Shown: positions 45,024 to 55,560 of the stretch, in pieces
How positions within the stretch are numbered: the first letter of the stretch is position 1
How the letters are laid out: the number at the start of each line of letters is the position of its first letter
Source: Vanessa cardui
Lineage: Eukaryota > Arthropoda > Insecta > Lepidoptera > Nymphalidae
DNA length: 64,000 nucleotides
NCBI RefSeq assembly: GCF_905220365.1
Contig: NC_061153.1
Span: 12,674,114 to 12,738,113, forward strand
Direction of reading: 5' to 3'
Program-made: the position numbers and the translations under genes
The notes under the pieces: generated by a model
What the model was told of the DNA's origin: nothing
The model's input: only the letters and a program-made list of their open reading frames with translations
The model's database searches: none

Positions 45024-45267
45024 TTATACAACTATTTACAATATTTACATAAATACATTATTTACACAAATACTTTTTTTCGCGGGTAGGTGCTTAAATA
45101 GTAAACACACATTATTTTATGCTCTTGCAATTTTTATTAATTTTAAATAAATTTATGACTATATAATATATATGGAATTGATCTAAAAGTCCTTCAACCT
45201 ACCAGCTTTAATTCCTTATAAGAAAATCCACACACAGTGAGCAAAATATTTTTATTCACTATTTATA

Positions 45268-46035
45268 ATGGACGCACTTAAAGTCACTATACGTGAACTA
45301 AGAGAACATTTTGACACAAAAATGGCTGATTTTCAAAGGAGTCTCCAAGCTTCTGCTAACCCAGCTTCAAGTCCCACATCCAACATCGCTGCTCAATTCA
45401 ATGTATTCCGAACCTTCGTAATGAGTGCTCTGGAAGGTCTTCAAGCTCAACTCGGACTTTTGGCTTGTAAACAAGAAGAATTGGAGATGAGGACTCGAAG
45501 AAAAATCCTCTTGGTTCATGGCATCCAAGAGAGCAAGAATGAAAAGGTTGCCTCAGTTGTTGTTGAAGCTCTCTCGGAACGTCTTAAGATCTCCGACTTA
45601 AAGACAGAAAGCATTAGCCGTTGTCACCGTCTGGGGCGGACTAAAACTAACAAGCCTCGGGCTATTCTTATAAAGTTTCGCGATCTTGGACTCAGAAACA
45701 AGATCTGGTATGCAAAAACCGGTCTTAAGAACTCCGGCATAACTTTGTCAGAATTCCTGACCAAGGATCGGCACGGCGTCTTTACAGCTGCACGACAGCG
45801 ATTTGGTGTCGATAAATGCTGGACAAGGAATGGGTATTTGATTGTTATGGGCTCTGATGGTGCTCATAATAGGATTACTACTTTAACCGAGTTAAATTCT
45901 TTGCCATCTTCATCCGGTCAAATTCCTTCAACAAACTACGTTACTGGTGCTAGTGCAACAACCTCTGCTAATACACCCGTGCATAAGGAAAGTAAATCTT
46001 CTTATATTAGACCCAAAAGAGTAGTTAAAAAGTAA
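45268..46035 (+). CDS. LINE family X ORF1
   Basis: This intact ORF of 255 codons starts MDALKVTIRELREHFDTKMA. A short coiled coil (about residues 1-75, to LGLLACKQEELEMRTRRK) is followed by a folded domain of about 130 residues: ILLVHGIQESKNEKVASVVV, SISRCHRLGRTKTNKPRAIL, GLRNKIWYAKTGLKNSGITL and RNGYLIVMGSDG. The layout (helical N-terminus plus RRM/FP-like RNA-binding domain, no zinc finger) fits a LINE ORF1 nucleic-acid chaperone. The tail is Ser/Thr-rich with a basic end (RPKRVVKK). An N-terminal fragment of the same family is on the minus strand at 55.3-55.5 kb. Confidence 0.8.
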   Translation: MDALKVTIRELREHFDTKMADFQRSLQASANPASSPTSNIAAQFNVFRTFVMSALEGLQAQLGLLACKQEELEMRTRRKILLVHGIQESKNEKVASVVVEALSERLKISDLKTESISRCHRLGRTKTNKPRAILIKFRDLGLRNKIWYAKTGLKNSGITLSEFLTKDRHGVFTAARQRFGVDKCWTRNGYLIVMGSDGAHNRITTLTELNSLPSSSGQIPSTNYVTGASATTSANTPVHKESKSSYIRPKRVVKK

Positions 46036-46344
46036 TTGTATGTGCTGGTTAAGTAATTTTTGTTTCTAGCTTCTCTTAATAATAATTCTCCTTTTATATG
46101 CCTAAATGCATGTAACATATACGTTGTTTTCGCTTTTACTATTACGTTGTAGTTTTTTTGTATTATATACCCACTTCTCACTTTTTATTAGTAGCATAAT
46201 TTTACTAACTTCACCTTATCTTATATATATATGTCTTAAATAAACAATTGTGATTTGTGCGTGACAATATGTCAGTTGACATTGTCAAAGTCGACTAATG
46301 TCACAGACAACGTATAGTAAGTAAGTATAGTAAGTACGTAAGTC
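46036..46344 (+). other. LINE X inter-ORF spacer, left part
   Basis: AT-rich sequence following ORF1, ending in a short GTAAGTATA repeat at the border of the inserted family Y LINE. No gene is seen. The right part of the spacer is 48411-49116. Confidence 0.6.
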
Positions 46345-48410
46345 CTTATATTTAAAGAAAAAAATCCTGAATTCTGATAATAGAATTAAAGTCACATGGG
46401 ATGTTATTAGTAGTGTTAGTGGAAAACCCAAAAAGGAAATGATACCAATAGAATTGAACACAGGTAGTAGATACACGAGTTCTGAATTAGAGGTTGCTAA
46501 TTTATTTGAATCATTTTTTGATAAAGTACCCCATAAAATAACATTTCATTTAAAATCATCTACATCAAATGCAGCTAGGTTATTAAATAATAGTGTTTCT
46601 AAATGCGTTATTGATTTTTCATTTGAAACGGTTTCTGCAATAGATGTCATAAAAGTATTTAAAACTGTAAATATTAAAAAAACTAACGACATATGGGGCA
46701 TTTCGGTAAAATTTTTTAATAACATCATATACGATATTGCTCCGTATATAGCAGTAATTTTTAACAAGAGTTTGGACACGGGTTCATTTCCTAACTTGTT
46801 AAAATGTAGTAAAGTTTTACCACTTTTTAAAACTGGAAACAGAAGCGATCCCGGTAATTACAGGCCTATTTCAATACTCCCATCCTTAAGTAAAATCTTC
46901 GAAAAAATTATTTTAAATCAACTTCTCGTCCATTTCGGTACAAATGCTATTTTTCATGGTGAGCAATTCGGTTTTAGAAGAGGTCGCTCGACAACTGATG
47001 CGGGAATTGCGCTTCTCAAACATATTTACGATGCTTGGGAGAAATCACAGAACGCTATTGGAGTATTCTGTGATTTATCTAAAGCATTCGATTGTGTAGA
47101 ACACGAAACGCTTCTTAATAAGCTCAAATATTACGGTGTTAAAGGTAAAGCTCTTGATCTCATCGCTTCATATTTAAGTCAAAGAATCCAGCAAGTTTTC
47201 ATTAATGGAATAAAGTCTTCTGGATCTACGTTAAAAATGGGAGTTCCGCAAGGTTCAATTTTGGGTCCCTTTCTATTCCTAGTATATATAAATGATCTTC
47301 CTTTCTATGTTAAGGGTATTTGTGATATAGTGTTGTTTGCTGACGATACTTCGCTGATTTTTAAGGTTGACAGGAAAAAAAATGACTATGACGATGTGAA
47401 CGGTGCATTATCACAGATACACAATTGGTTTATATACAATAATTTAGTTTTGAATGCTCAAAAAACAAAATGTGTAGTTTTTACCCTACCTAATGTTAGC
47501 AACCAAAATTATAATATATCTCTAAATGGTGACCGTCTTGAAGTAGCTGATACTACGGTGTTTTTAGGAATAGAATTGGATTCCAGACTTCAGTGGACTT
47601 CTCATTTATCATCCCTAACAGGAAGACTCAGCTCCGCAACATACGCGGTTAGAAAAGTTAGACAACTAACTGATATTGATACCGCTCGTTTAGTTTATTT
47701 TGGTTATTTTCACAGTATTATGTCATATGGCATATTACTTTGGGGTAACGCTGCAGATATTGAATCTGTCTTTATTTTACAAAAGAGAGCAATTCGGTTT
47801 ATTTATAATCTTGGAGCTAGAGACTCTCTTCGGGATGTTTTTAACAGAGTAGGAATACTTACTGTTGCGTCGCAATATATTTACAACAATATCATGTATA
47901 TTCACAGTAACATTGATCACTTTGATAAAATCAGTGATAATCATTGTATATGCACTAGAAGTAAGGATAAACTTATAACGCCAAGTTTCCGACTCCGCAA
48001 AGTCAATGGATCCTTCTTGGGGCAAGGTATCCGTTTCTATAATAAAATTCCGCAGAAATTTTTAACTTTGCCGTTTAGTAAATTCAAATCGTTTGTTAAA
48101 AATACATTGGTAGAAAAAGCATACTATTCGATACAAGATTTTGTAGATGATAAAGAAGCGTGGAGTTAATACCTGTTGACTTCCAAGCAGGATACATTAA
48201 TTGAAATAATTGTATTTAATTAACATGACGCTGTATTTTTTGAATGTTGAAAAAGAGTAACTACTGAGTTTCTTGCCGGTTCTTCTCGGTAGAATCTACT
48301 TTCCGAACCGGTGGTAGCTTCACTTAATTGTAAAATGACGATTCAAAAGTGCTTGTAGAGGCCTACTTGAATAAAGTTTATTTTGATTTTGATTTTGATT
48401 TTGAACATCT
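46345..48410 (+). mobile_element. LINE family Y, 5'-truncated insertion in LINE X
   Basis: The piece starts within the linker coding region (LYLKKKILNSDNRIKVTWDV) and ends with a 3' UTR containing the family hairpin (CCGGTTC at 48276, GAACCGG at 48305) and the tail TTTTGATTTTGATTTTG. The 5' truncation and simple-repeat tail fit target-primed insertion. No clear target duplication is visible. Confidence 0.9.
46346..48169 (+). CDS. LINE family Y reverse transcriptase (partial ORF2), open
   Basis: The frame is open from the truncated left edge to the stop at 48169, about 600 codons: linker (KTNDIWGISVKFFNNIIYDI), RT fingers (TGNRSDPGNYRPISILPSLS, EQFGFRRGRSTTDAGI), motif A (CDLSKAFDCVEHETLL), MGVPQGSILGPFLFLVYIND, motif C (VLFADDTSLIFK), thumb (MSYGILLWGNAADIESVF) and C-terminus (KAYYSIQDFVDDKEAWS). 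Catalytic Asp residues are all present, in contrast to the copy at 17.2-18.5 kb. The endonuclease is missing, so it cannot move by itself. Confidence 0.9.
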   Translation, partial: LYLKKKILNSDNRIKVTWDVISSVSGKPKKEMIPIELNTGSRYTSSELEVANLFESFFDKVPHKITFHLKSSTSNAARLLNNSVSKCVIDFSFETVSAIDVIKVFKTVNIKKTNDIWGISVKFFNNIIYDIAPYIAVIFNKSLDTGSFPNLLKCSKVLPLFKTGNRSDPGNYRPISILPSLSKIFEKIILNQLLVHFGTNAIFHGEQFGFRRGRSTTDAGIALLKHIYDAWEKSQNAIGVFCDLSKAFDCVEHETLLNKLKYYGVKGKALDLIASYLSQRIQQVFINGIKSSGSTLKMGVPQGSILGPFLFLVYINDLPFYVKGICDIVLFADDTSLIFKVDRKKNDYDDVNGALSQIHNWFIYNNLVLNAQKTKCVVFTLPNVSNQNYNISLNGDRLEVADTTVFLGIELDSRLQWTSHLSSLTGRLSSATYAVRKVRQLTDIDTARLVYFGYFHSIMSYGILLWGNAADIESVFILQKRAIRFIYNLGARDSLRDVFNRVGILTVASQYIYNNIMYIHSNIDHFDKISDNHCICTRSKDKLITPSFRLRKVNGSFLGQGIRFYNKIPQKFLTLPFSKFKSFVKNTLVEKAYYSIQDFVDDKEAWS

Positions 48411-49116
48411 GCTGACCATAGACTATAACTGTGTATTAAGTCAGTTTTACACTATCAATAAAATTAAATGCACTTAATTATTGATGGATATCTACTTGTT
48501 TACGTCTTGTATATTATATTGTTTTTATTTTTAATCTACATTTTTTTTTTTTTTTAAACTTTTGTTTGTCACTTTTTTTTTTTTTTCCTTGGCTTCTGTA
48601 TACTAAGGTGAAACTTGTTTTTCTGCCTGTTGTGGTAGTTATATTTTTGATTCTTTATTTATTTATTTTTCTTGTTAAAATAGTTTTATTTTGTTTTAGA
48701 CTTTTAGTATATTTTAAATGTAAGTGCTTTTGGTACTGCTTTTAGTACTGCCACTGCCTTTCTCTCTTTATTATTAGATATTACTTTATTTTTATTTTTA
48801 TTATTAGATAGTTAGCCTGCATATTGTTTTTAATATGCTCGTATGTCTTACTCTCTTAACTTACTATTATTAGATGGTTATTTTGCTTATTGTGTCTATT
48901 ATGCTCGTATGTCTGTGTTCTCGCTTAACCTTCTGTTTTATGTATATTTTAACAATTATCTCGAGTGATCTCTCTCATGATTCTGGTGGGTGAAAGGACT
49001 TTGTGTATTCATATTATTACTATTTTTTTTTTTTTCATTTATTGTTAGTATTTTATTTTGTCTTTTACTATATCTTATTATTATATATTTATTCGCATAT
49101 TTTATAGTATACAATT
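48411..49116 (+). other. LINE X inter-ORF spacer, right part
   Basis: About 700 bp of T-rich sequence (runs of 11-15 T at 48540-48600 and 49023-49035) ahead of ORF2. It has no coding potential. A comparable T-rich region precedes ORF2 in the copy at 39.0 kb. Confidence 0.7.
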
Positions 49117-52069
49117 ATGAGTATCGATGATATTGAATGTAATATTTTTTCAGACGACGACAGCAATAGTTTCACCACAGCTTATTCCACGGATGATAGT
49201 TTTCACAGTTCTTATTCTCCTCTCTCCTTGTCACTTGATAATGCCTTCTCTTCTATTCCTAAAAACTTTAATGTAGTTCACATAAACGCTCAAAGCATCC
49301 CTGCTCATTATTCCGACCTTATATCCTCTTTTGACAACTCCAACATACATGCTATCCTTGTTTCCGAGACTTTCCTCAAACCCTCCTTGCCTTCTTCCTG
49401 CTTCTCTTTGCCCAACTTTCATCTCATTCGAAATGATCGAGTGGGTAAGGGAGGTGGAGGCGTGGCAATTTATATCCGAAACCATATTCCTTTTACAATA
49501 CTTGATATGTCTGACCCGCAATATTCTGAATCTGCAGAGCACATCTTTATTGAAGTTCTATTTGGCCGTGTTAAGTTACTATTAGGTGTTTTTTACTGTC
49601 CGTCTCTTCACATTGATTACTTTAATTCCTTCGAACAATTATTGGAGCTTCATACGGCTAATATAGAATATTCAATTATTCTGGGTGACTTTAACACATG
49701 TCTCATTAAAAATGATGCACGTGCAAAACGTTTGTTAAATATTGTCAGCAGCTTTAATCTTAACGTTCTCCCTTCGAAAGCAACTCATTATTTTCCCGGC
49801 TGTTCACCATCTCAGTTGGATCTTAGCATTGTTGCATCCTTGGAGCATGTAGAATGTCATGGACAATTTCCCGCAGAGGCCTTTTCTTACCATGATCTAA
49901 TATATTTATCATATAAAATTCGACCTCCTAAGTTTAGGCCTACTGTGGTAATGCGTCGCAGTTTTAAGGATTTTAACAATGATGCGTTTATGAGTGAGCT
50001 TAGCCAAATTGACTGGGATTCTGTATTTAGAGCTGAAACGACTGATGACAAGTTAGATCTTTAATTCGCTCCTAACTCAACTTTTTGATAAATACGCTCC
50101 TTTACGTCCCATCAAATTGAAAAATCTTCCTGCTCCTTGGTTAACCAGTGAAATTAGAACGTTAATGACTAAGCGTAATAGAGCCAAATTTAAATATAAA
50201 CATAACCCCAGCACTGAAAATTTAATTAAATACAAGCGCTTGCGTAACCGTTGCAGCAGGGTTTGTCGAGATGCTCAACGACGTTACATTCACAGTACAA
50301 TTAAGAACAGTAATTCTTCTCAGACATGGAAATTTCTACAGTCGCTCGGTATCGGACGCCAAGCTTGCCCTGTCAATCCAAACCTTGATCTCAATGCTCT
50401 GAACGGATTTTTTGCTACTACTGTCCCTATGGATATCAAGGAAAAAATAAAAACGCTTAGTATTCTTCGCTCTCTACCTACTCCTAACAACCCTCCTTTC
50501 CAGTTTTCACCAATGGCGCTAAGTGATATTAGGGCTCATATTCTGGCTATCAGGTCTAACGCAATGGGTAGTGACGGAATCAACCGCAGAATGCTTCTCC
50601 TAATTCTTGATGAAATCTTACCTGTCATATCTCACATCTTTAACTCCTCCCTCTCTTCCGGTCAGTTCCCAAGAGCATGGCGTGTTGCTCACATCCTTCC
50701 AATTCCTAAAAATAAAAATCCAGTATCCTTTTCTCATTATCGTCCTATATCGATCCTTCCCTTCTTGTCGAAAGTATTGGAACGTATTGTGCACCGCCAG
50801 CTAAACGACTACGTTTTAATGTACAACATCCTCTCCGAATATCAATCTGGCTTTCGTATGGGCCACAGCACAGTTACCGCTCTGGTAAAAGTATGTGATC
50901 ACTTACGTTCCAATATGGACAACAAGCAGTTGAGCATCCTTACATTGCTGGACTTTAGCAATGCATTCAATGCGGTTGATTTCGAGCTCCTGTTGGCTGT
51001 CCTCCAGTCCATCAATGTTGCTACGGACGTAACTGACTGGTTTCGTATTTACTTGTTTGGTCGTCGGCAAAGTGTACACATTAACAGCCTCTTTTCTTCC
51101 TATCTCCCTCTCACAGCTGGTGTACCGCAAGGTAGTGTCCTTTCACCTCTCCTGTTTTCTATTTTCATTAATACCATCCCAAAAATCCTTTCATCGTCTT
51201 TCCATCTCTATGCCGACGATCTGCAGGTCTATGTTACTTGTACAGCACACGATATTGATGATGCCATCGCAAGACTCAATCAGGACCTGCTTAACATCTG
51301 CAATTGGTGCAAGGCGTATGGACTCTATGTTAATCCTGCCAAGTCCCAAGCCATTATAATTGGTAGCACCTTACAACTCTCCAAACTTAATTATAGTAAA
51401 TTACCCGCTATTCTTTACGACAATGTTTCCTTAACCCTCTGTTCCCATGTAAAAAACCTTGGTCTCCTTATAGATACTAACCTCTCCTGGTCCGTGCAAG
51501 TTGCAGAAGTAAGTAGAAAGATTTTTGCCACTATTAGCTCTTTCAAACGTCTGAAGCACCTATTACCGGTTAAAACAAAAATTTGCCTGGCTCAATCACT
51601 ACTGCTCCCAATACTGGACTACGCTGACTGTAGTTATACAGACCTAACAGAAGAACAGCTAAACAAGCTTGAACGATTACAAAACGTCTGTATCAAATTT
51701 ATTTTTGCGCTACGTAAATTCGATCACGTCAGCGAATACCGTAACCAACTGAAGTGGCTTACAATTAGACATCGCCGCAACTTGCATATACTCTCCCTTC
51801 TCTATTCTATCCTTTATAATCCTCTATCTCCTAATTACTTAAAAACTCGTTTCTCTTTTTTAGGCACTGACTCTGATTGTCATCTTGATCTGCGGTCACG
51901 AAGTGACAATCGCTTAAAGATGCCAACAGCTCATACTCGCTTTTACAGTGAATCTTTTACTGTTAAAGCTGTGAAGCTATGGAATATGCTTCCCCCGGAA
52001 ATCCGTCGCTCTAATTCTATTTATATATTTAAACGTCGTGTGAAAACTCACTATCTTTCCTTACAATAA
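49117..52069 (+). pseudogene. LINE family X copy 1 ORF2: endonuclease and RT, one frameshift
   Basis: MSIDDIECNIFSDDDSNSF starts the ORF. Endonuclease: NFNVVHINAQSIPAHYSDL, IHAILVSETFLKPSL (Glu), VGKGGGGVAIYIRNH, SIILGDFNTCLIKNDARAKR (GDxN) and AFSYHDLIYLSYKI. A frameshift near 50055, just after TTDDKLD, separates it from the rest. From 50117 the frame is open to 52069: LTSEIRTLMTKRNRAKFKYK, SHYRPISILPFLSKVLERIV, LLDFSNAFNAVDFE (motif A), AGVPQGSVLSPLLFSIFINT, FHLYADDLQVYVT (motif C) and the C-terminal region ending YIFKRRVKTHYLSLQ. One lesion in about 980 codons makes this a young copy. Confidence 0.9.
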
Positions 52070-52311
52070 GTAATGTATGTACGTTTATTGAATATGTATT
52101 ATATATAAAAATGTTATATGTGTGTATTTATATTTATTTTTTATGTATCTATGTATGTAAGTATATACATATATTTATATGTAACGTATGTAGGTTATAT
52201 ATATTTTATATTAGTATGTATATTATAAGTCATTATTTTCGTTTATCATGAATATTATTTTATTTTTATTTTTTGCACTATCCTGCTTCTGCTTTTGCAA
52301 ATCCTTTCACC

Positions 52312-52355
52312 AAAGGTTGTCTGTTAGAGATTGCTTTAGCAATAAGACCGCCTTT
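52312..52355 (+). other. Conserved 3' UTR hairpin of LINE family X
   Basis: The outer stem AAAGG (52312) pairs with CCTTT (52351); the inner stem ATTGCT (52330) pairs with AGCAAT (52338). The same fold is present at 42986-43030, 38199-38226 and, reversed, 23278-23322, with compensating changes in the inner stem. It lies just before the polyadenylation signal and tail, where LINE RTs often recognise their RNA. Confidence 0.75.
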
Positions 52356-52484
52356 GCACGCTCTTATTTTCTTTTCTTTGTTGTAATTGTTCTCTTTATT
52401 TGTATGTCCTTTCATTGTGTGTGCAATAAAGTATTAAATAAATAAATAAATACATTTAATACATATATACAACTCCTCCGCTAT

Positions 52485-52655
52485 TTGCCAACGAGGCCGC
52501 TCACATAGTCCACTTCGCTGTCCTCGGAGAAGTACTAGGAGCGACCCCGCGGCCTTCCTCCGCGTCAGTCTTAGCCGCGGCCAGCGAGCAAGCTCAAGCC
52601 GGCCCCGTTGCCCAGGGTGCGCCACGAGGAGGCAACTGACATGCACCCCACAATA
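52485..52655 (-). mobile_element. R1-clade-type remnant, right part
   Basis: This GC-rich piece continues the block at 44481-44959 after the LINE X target duplication. On the minus strand it contains YFSEDSEVDYVSGLVGK followed by a stop, preceded by further frames, which looks like the acidic end of an ORF. I cannot place it more precisely. Confidence 0.45.
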
Positions 52656-52660
52656 CACTG

Positions 52661-52970
52661 CTGAGATGGCCCAGTGGTTAGAACGCGTGCATCTTAACCG
52701 ATGATTGCGGGTTCAAACCCAGGCGAGCACCGCTGATTCATGTGCTTAATTTGTCTTTATAATTCATCTCGTGCTCAGCGGTGAAGGAAAACATCGTGAG
52801 AAAACCTGCATGTGACAAATTTCATAGAAATTCTGCCACATGTGTATTCCACCAACCTGCATTGGAACAGCGTGGTGGAATATGTTCCAAACCTTCTCCT
52901 CAAAGGGAGAGGAGGCCATTAGCCCAGCAGTGGGAATTTACAGGCTGTTACTCTACTTTACTTTTCAACC
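52661..52970 (+). mobile_element. tRNA-derived SINE
   Basis: The head has a pol III A box (GATGGCCCAGTGGTTAGAAC) and B box (GGGTTCAAACCC, 52710-52721) spaced as in a tRNA. The body includes GAAGGAAAACATCGTGAG and AACCTGCATTGGAACAGCG, and the tail GCCCAGCAGTGGGAATTTAC resembles the 3' end of RTE LINEs (compare the reversed tail at 32360-32400), as expected if an RTE mobilises it. It is a SINE, not a functional tRNA gene. Confidence 0.8.
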
Positions 52971-52976
52971 GACTTC

Positions 52977-53002
52977 CAAAAGGAGGAGGTTATCAATTCG
53001 TC

Positions 53003-53041
<39 letters not shown>

Positions 53042-54668
53042 GTTACCTCATAACTTTTCACTGGGTGGACCGATTTTGATAATTTTTTTTTTGTTTGAAA
53101 GGTAGTGCTTCCCGTGGGGTCCCATTTTTTTTATTTTTTTTCCGATGATGGTATCCATGTGAAAACGACATAAGTCTTAAATTTGCAGTATGTATATGCG
53201 CGACAAATAGGTGAATAACTGAAAATCACGTTAACCAATTTTGATAATTCTTTTTTTATTATAAAATATATACTTCAAGGGTAATTTGGTGAAAGTTTGG
53301 TAAGGTTCTGAGCACAGGATCCATGACAAAGTAACGGAACGGAAGGGAACGGAACAATTCTGAGGAGCACGTTAGCGATACTCGGTCGAATCTTTGATTT
53401 ATAGGTTATTGGGATATTTGAGTCACCTTCCGTAATGTGGTTATGTTTATGTTATTATCATAGTCGAATATTATAATCAACTAGCTACCCACCCCGGCTT
53501 CGCACGGGTGCAATACTGATACTAAATATACTACAGAATTTGTTTATATACGACATCACATCGCAAACTTCTAAAATTATCAGTGTTTCTTTACTATATT
53601 GTTCATGTATTATATACACAAACCTTCCCCTTGAATCACACTATCTTTTAAAAAAAACCGCATCAAAATCCGTTGCGTAGATTTAAAGATATAGGGACAG
53701 AGAAAGCGACTTTGTTTTATACTATGTAGTGATGGAACTCCTATACGGCTCGCAGTTAGGGTGCGATATGGGGCAGAATTTCTTACTATCTATAATCAAA
53801 TTTTGTGTATGTGATGTGATGTCATATGATGTACGAAATATAGTTGGTCTTTTTCAAAGTTTTTTTGCTGAGTTCGATTACAGCTCTTTCGAGGGATCCT
53901 TGTAGTTTACGCCGCGTGACGTATTAAATCCGCATTTTCGAAAGTCTATTTTTACTTTATTCGCAAGTTTCCTTTGAAATTGTCCTCGAAGTAGTTTCTG
54001 ACTCATATAAACGGAACGCTTAATCTATCCATATTAAAAAAAATTAGTTAGTCAACATCAGCTTCACTTAAAATCAAAAAATAAATAAAATTTTAACAAA
54101 AAGAAAAACCGACTTCAAACAAAACACTATTTTAAAACAAATGAATATGCACGAAAAAGTAATAAAAATAATTGCGTATTCAACATATTTTTTAGAGTCT
54201 TCCTAAGTTAAATGAAATGAAAAATATTAGACTACTTAAAAGTCGATTAACGATTATATCATGTAGTTATAATTATTGTTATATTTGGAGTCGGTGTCAG
54301 CCAATAAAACCCTACAGTATATCTATCAAAAAACAATACGAGAATACTTTAACAAATATGTTTTTTACAAATTACCTTTTACACAATAATACACTGGATC
54401 AATCAAAGGGCTCGTATCGCTTCTTTCTTTTGATTGTTGGAGCAAGGGCACCGTGGCTGACACCGGCTCCAAATATACCAATAACTATAACTACATGATA
54501 TAATCGTTAATCGACTTTTAAGTAGTCTAATATTTTTCATTTCATTTAACTTAGGAAGACTCTAAAAAATATGTTGAATACGCAATTATTTTTATTACTT
54601 TTTCGTGCATATTCATTTGTTTTAAAATAGTGTTTTGTTTGAAGTCGGTTTTTCTTTTTGTTAAAATT
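52977..54668 (+). repeat. Composite repeat copy 3, complete A plus B
   Basis: Part A runs from AACCGACTTCCAAAAGGAGG to about 54075 with a 31-bp T-run and a Helitron-like CTAG terminus at 53481. Part B (54089-54668) is the full fold-back unit, ending TTTGAAGTCGGTTTTTC. At 1.7 kb this is the most complete copy and the best one for defining the unit. Part A is nearly identical to copy 2. Confidence 0.9.
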
Positions 54669-54832
54669 TTATTTTACATCAACCGTACCACCAACATCAC
54701 AATCTACCATACTATCTCACACCACATCCACTGGCGTAAATAACGAAAAGAACATTATTTCTAAAACCAGGTCAGGACGACAAGTTCGATTCCCGGACTA
54801 TTACCGCCCGTAAAACGGTCGCTGGAGGGGGG
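54669..54832 (+). pseudogene. Gypsy A pol, part 3: C-terminal tail and polypurine tract
   Basis: The frame TSTVPPTSQSTILSHTTSTG, then KTRSGRQVRFPDYYRP and a stop, looks like the low-complexity tail and last residues of the gypsy A pol protein (compare MDSPPPQYITP at the edge of part 2). It is followed by GGAGGGGGG, a clear polypurine tract, and then the LTR. Confidence 0.7.
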
Positions 54833-55336
54833 TGATGTGGCGTCCCGCCACATTTAGTACTTTCATAAATAAATAAATTTTCATAATTATTTTCATAAAT
54901 AAATAAGTAAATAAATAAATAATTATGTACAATAAAACATTCAACAAACAAACAAAGTTCCAACCGCGCGACGATAATTTTTATATTAGCTAGTGACGCG
55001 ATGTTAGAAGCGATCGTACGATCGCGCGCCTCGCTCCTTCGCCCCGCTGCCCACCTACCTCGGCAGCTAGCGGCCGGCGGAACGACGCGCGCGCCGCGCG
55101 GTCCCCAGTCGGGTCTCGATCTCGATGCGCACCGCTTTGTTTACTTGCTTACGGCTTTCACGCACCTTGCACCTTTTACCACTACTTTCACTGTTTGTTT
55201 CTTGCATTTGCTCGCGCTGTTACCCTAAGAACTATATCTTCTGTGTGTGTAGACTTATTGTGCTGTGTGATAGTAATAAGAGTAAAACAATAAACTGTTG
55301 ATCATTCATTGTCTTATTTTATATACGTGAATACGT
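54833..55336 (+). repeat. Gypsy A 3' LTR
   Basis: The LTR follows the polypurine tract with TGATGTGGCGTCCCGCCACA (an inverted repeat at its start) and runs about 500 bp. It contains a GC-rich middle, a possible transcription start region, AATAAA at 55289, and ends near GTATACA at about 55336, giving the TG..CA form. No matching 5' LTR is left in the window because the left end of gypsy A is truncated at 23500. Confidence 0.65.
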
Positions 55337-55337
55337 A

Positions 55338-55560
55338 TACACTGAATTGAGCCGCAATATTGGAAGTAGGACTTGTGGCCCGGATGAAAGCACTTTGAAG
55401 ATTTTTTTGAAACTCGGCCATTTTATTATCAAAGTGATCTCTGAGTTCAAATATTGTGTGTTTCAAGGACTCCATTGTTCTGCTGCTGTTGTATTGTTTG
55501 AACAATTGGAAAAAAATTATGAAAATTTTTATTGTGAATGCGATAGGCGTTTAGTGTAGA
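55338..55560 (-). pseudogene. LINE family X-like ORF1, N-terminal fragment
   Basis: The minus strand reads MESLKHTIFELRDHFDNKMA and EFQKNLQSAFIRATSPTSN followed by IAAQFSV, clearly homologous to the first 45 residues of the ORF1 at 45268. It is cut by the end of the gypsy A LTR. If gypsy A inserted into this LINE, the other half of ORF1 should once have stood to the left of gypsy A, but it is gone. Confidence 0.8.

Larger units (their letters stand above)
44960..52474 (+). mobile_element. LINE family X, copy 1, full length with target duplication
   Basis: CCTCCGCTAT stands on both sides (44950-44959 and 52475-52484), so this is one insertion of 7.5 kb. It contains a 5' UTR with a TA microsatellite (44957-45018), ORF1 (45268-46035), a long T-rich spacer, ORF2 (49117-52069) and a 3' UTR with TATG/GTAT repeats, the family hairpin and a TAAATAAATAAATA tail. 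The spacer is interrupted by a family Y LINE (46345-48410). Without that, the element is about 5.4 kb. Confidence 0.9.

Noticed and set aside
44646..45150. ORFs of 106-147 codons across the GC-rich block and TA run
   Set aside because: They pass from R1-type non-coding DNA into a microsatellite and carry no domain.
52661..52735. Possible tRNA gene (A box and B box present)
   Set aside because: It continues into a SINE body and an RTE-like tail; the cloverleaf stems are not kept.
52781..53079. ORFs of 79-90 codons ending in poly-Phe
   Set aside because: They read through a SINE into the T-run of the composite repeat.
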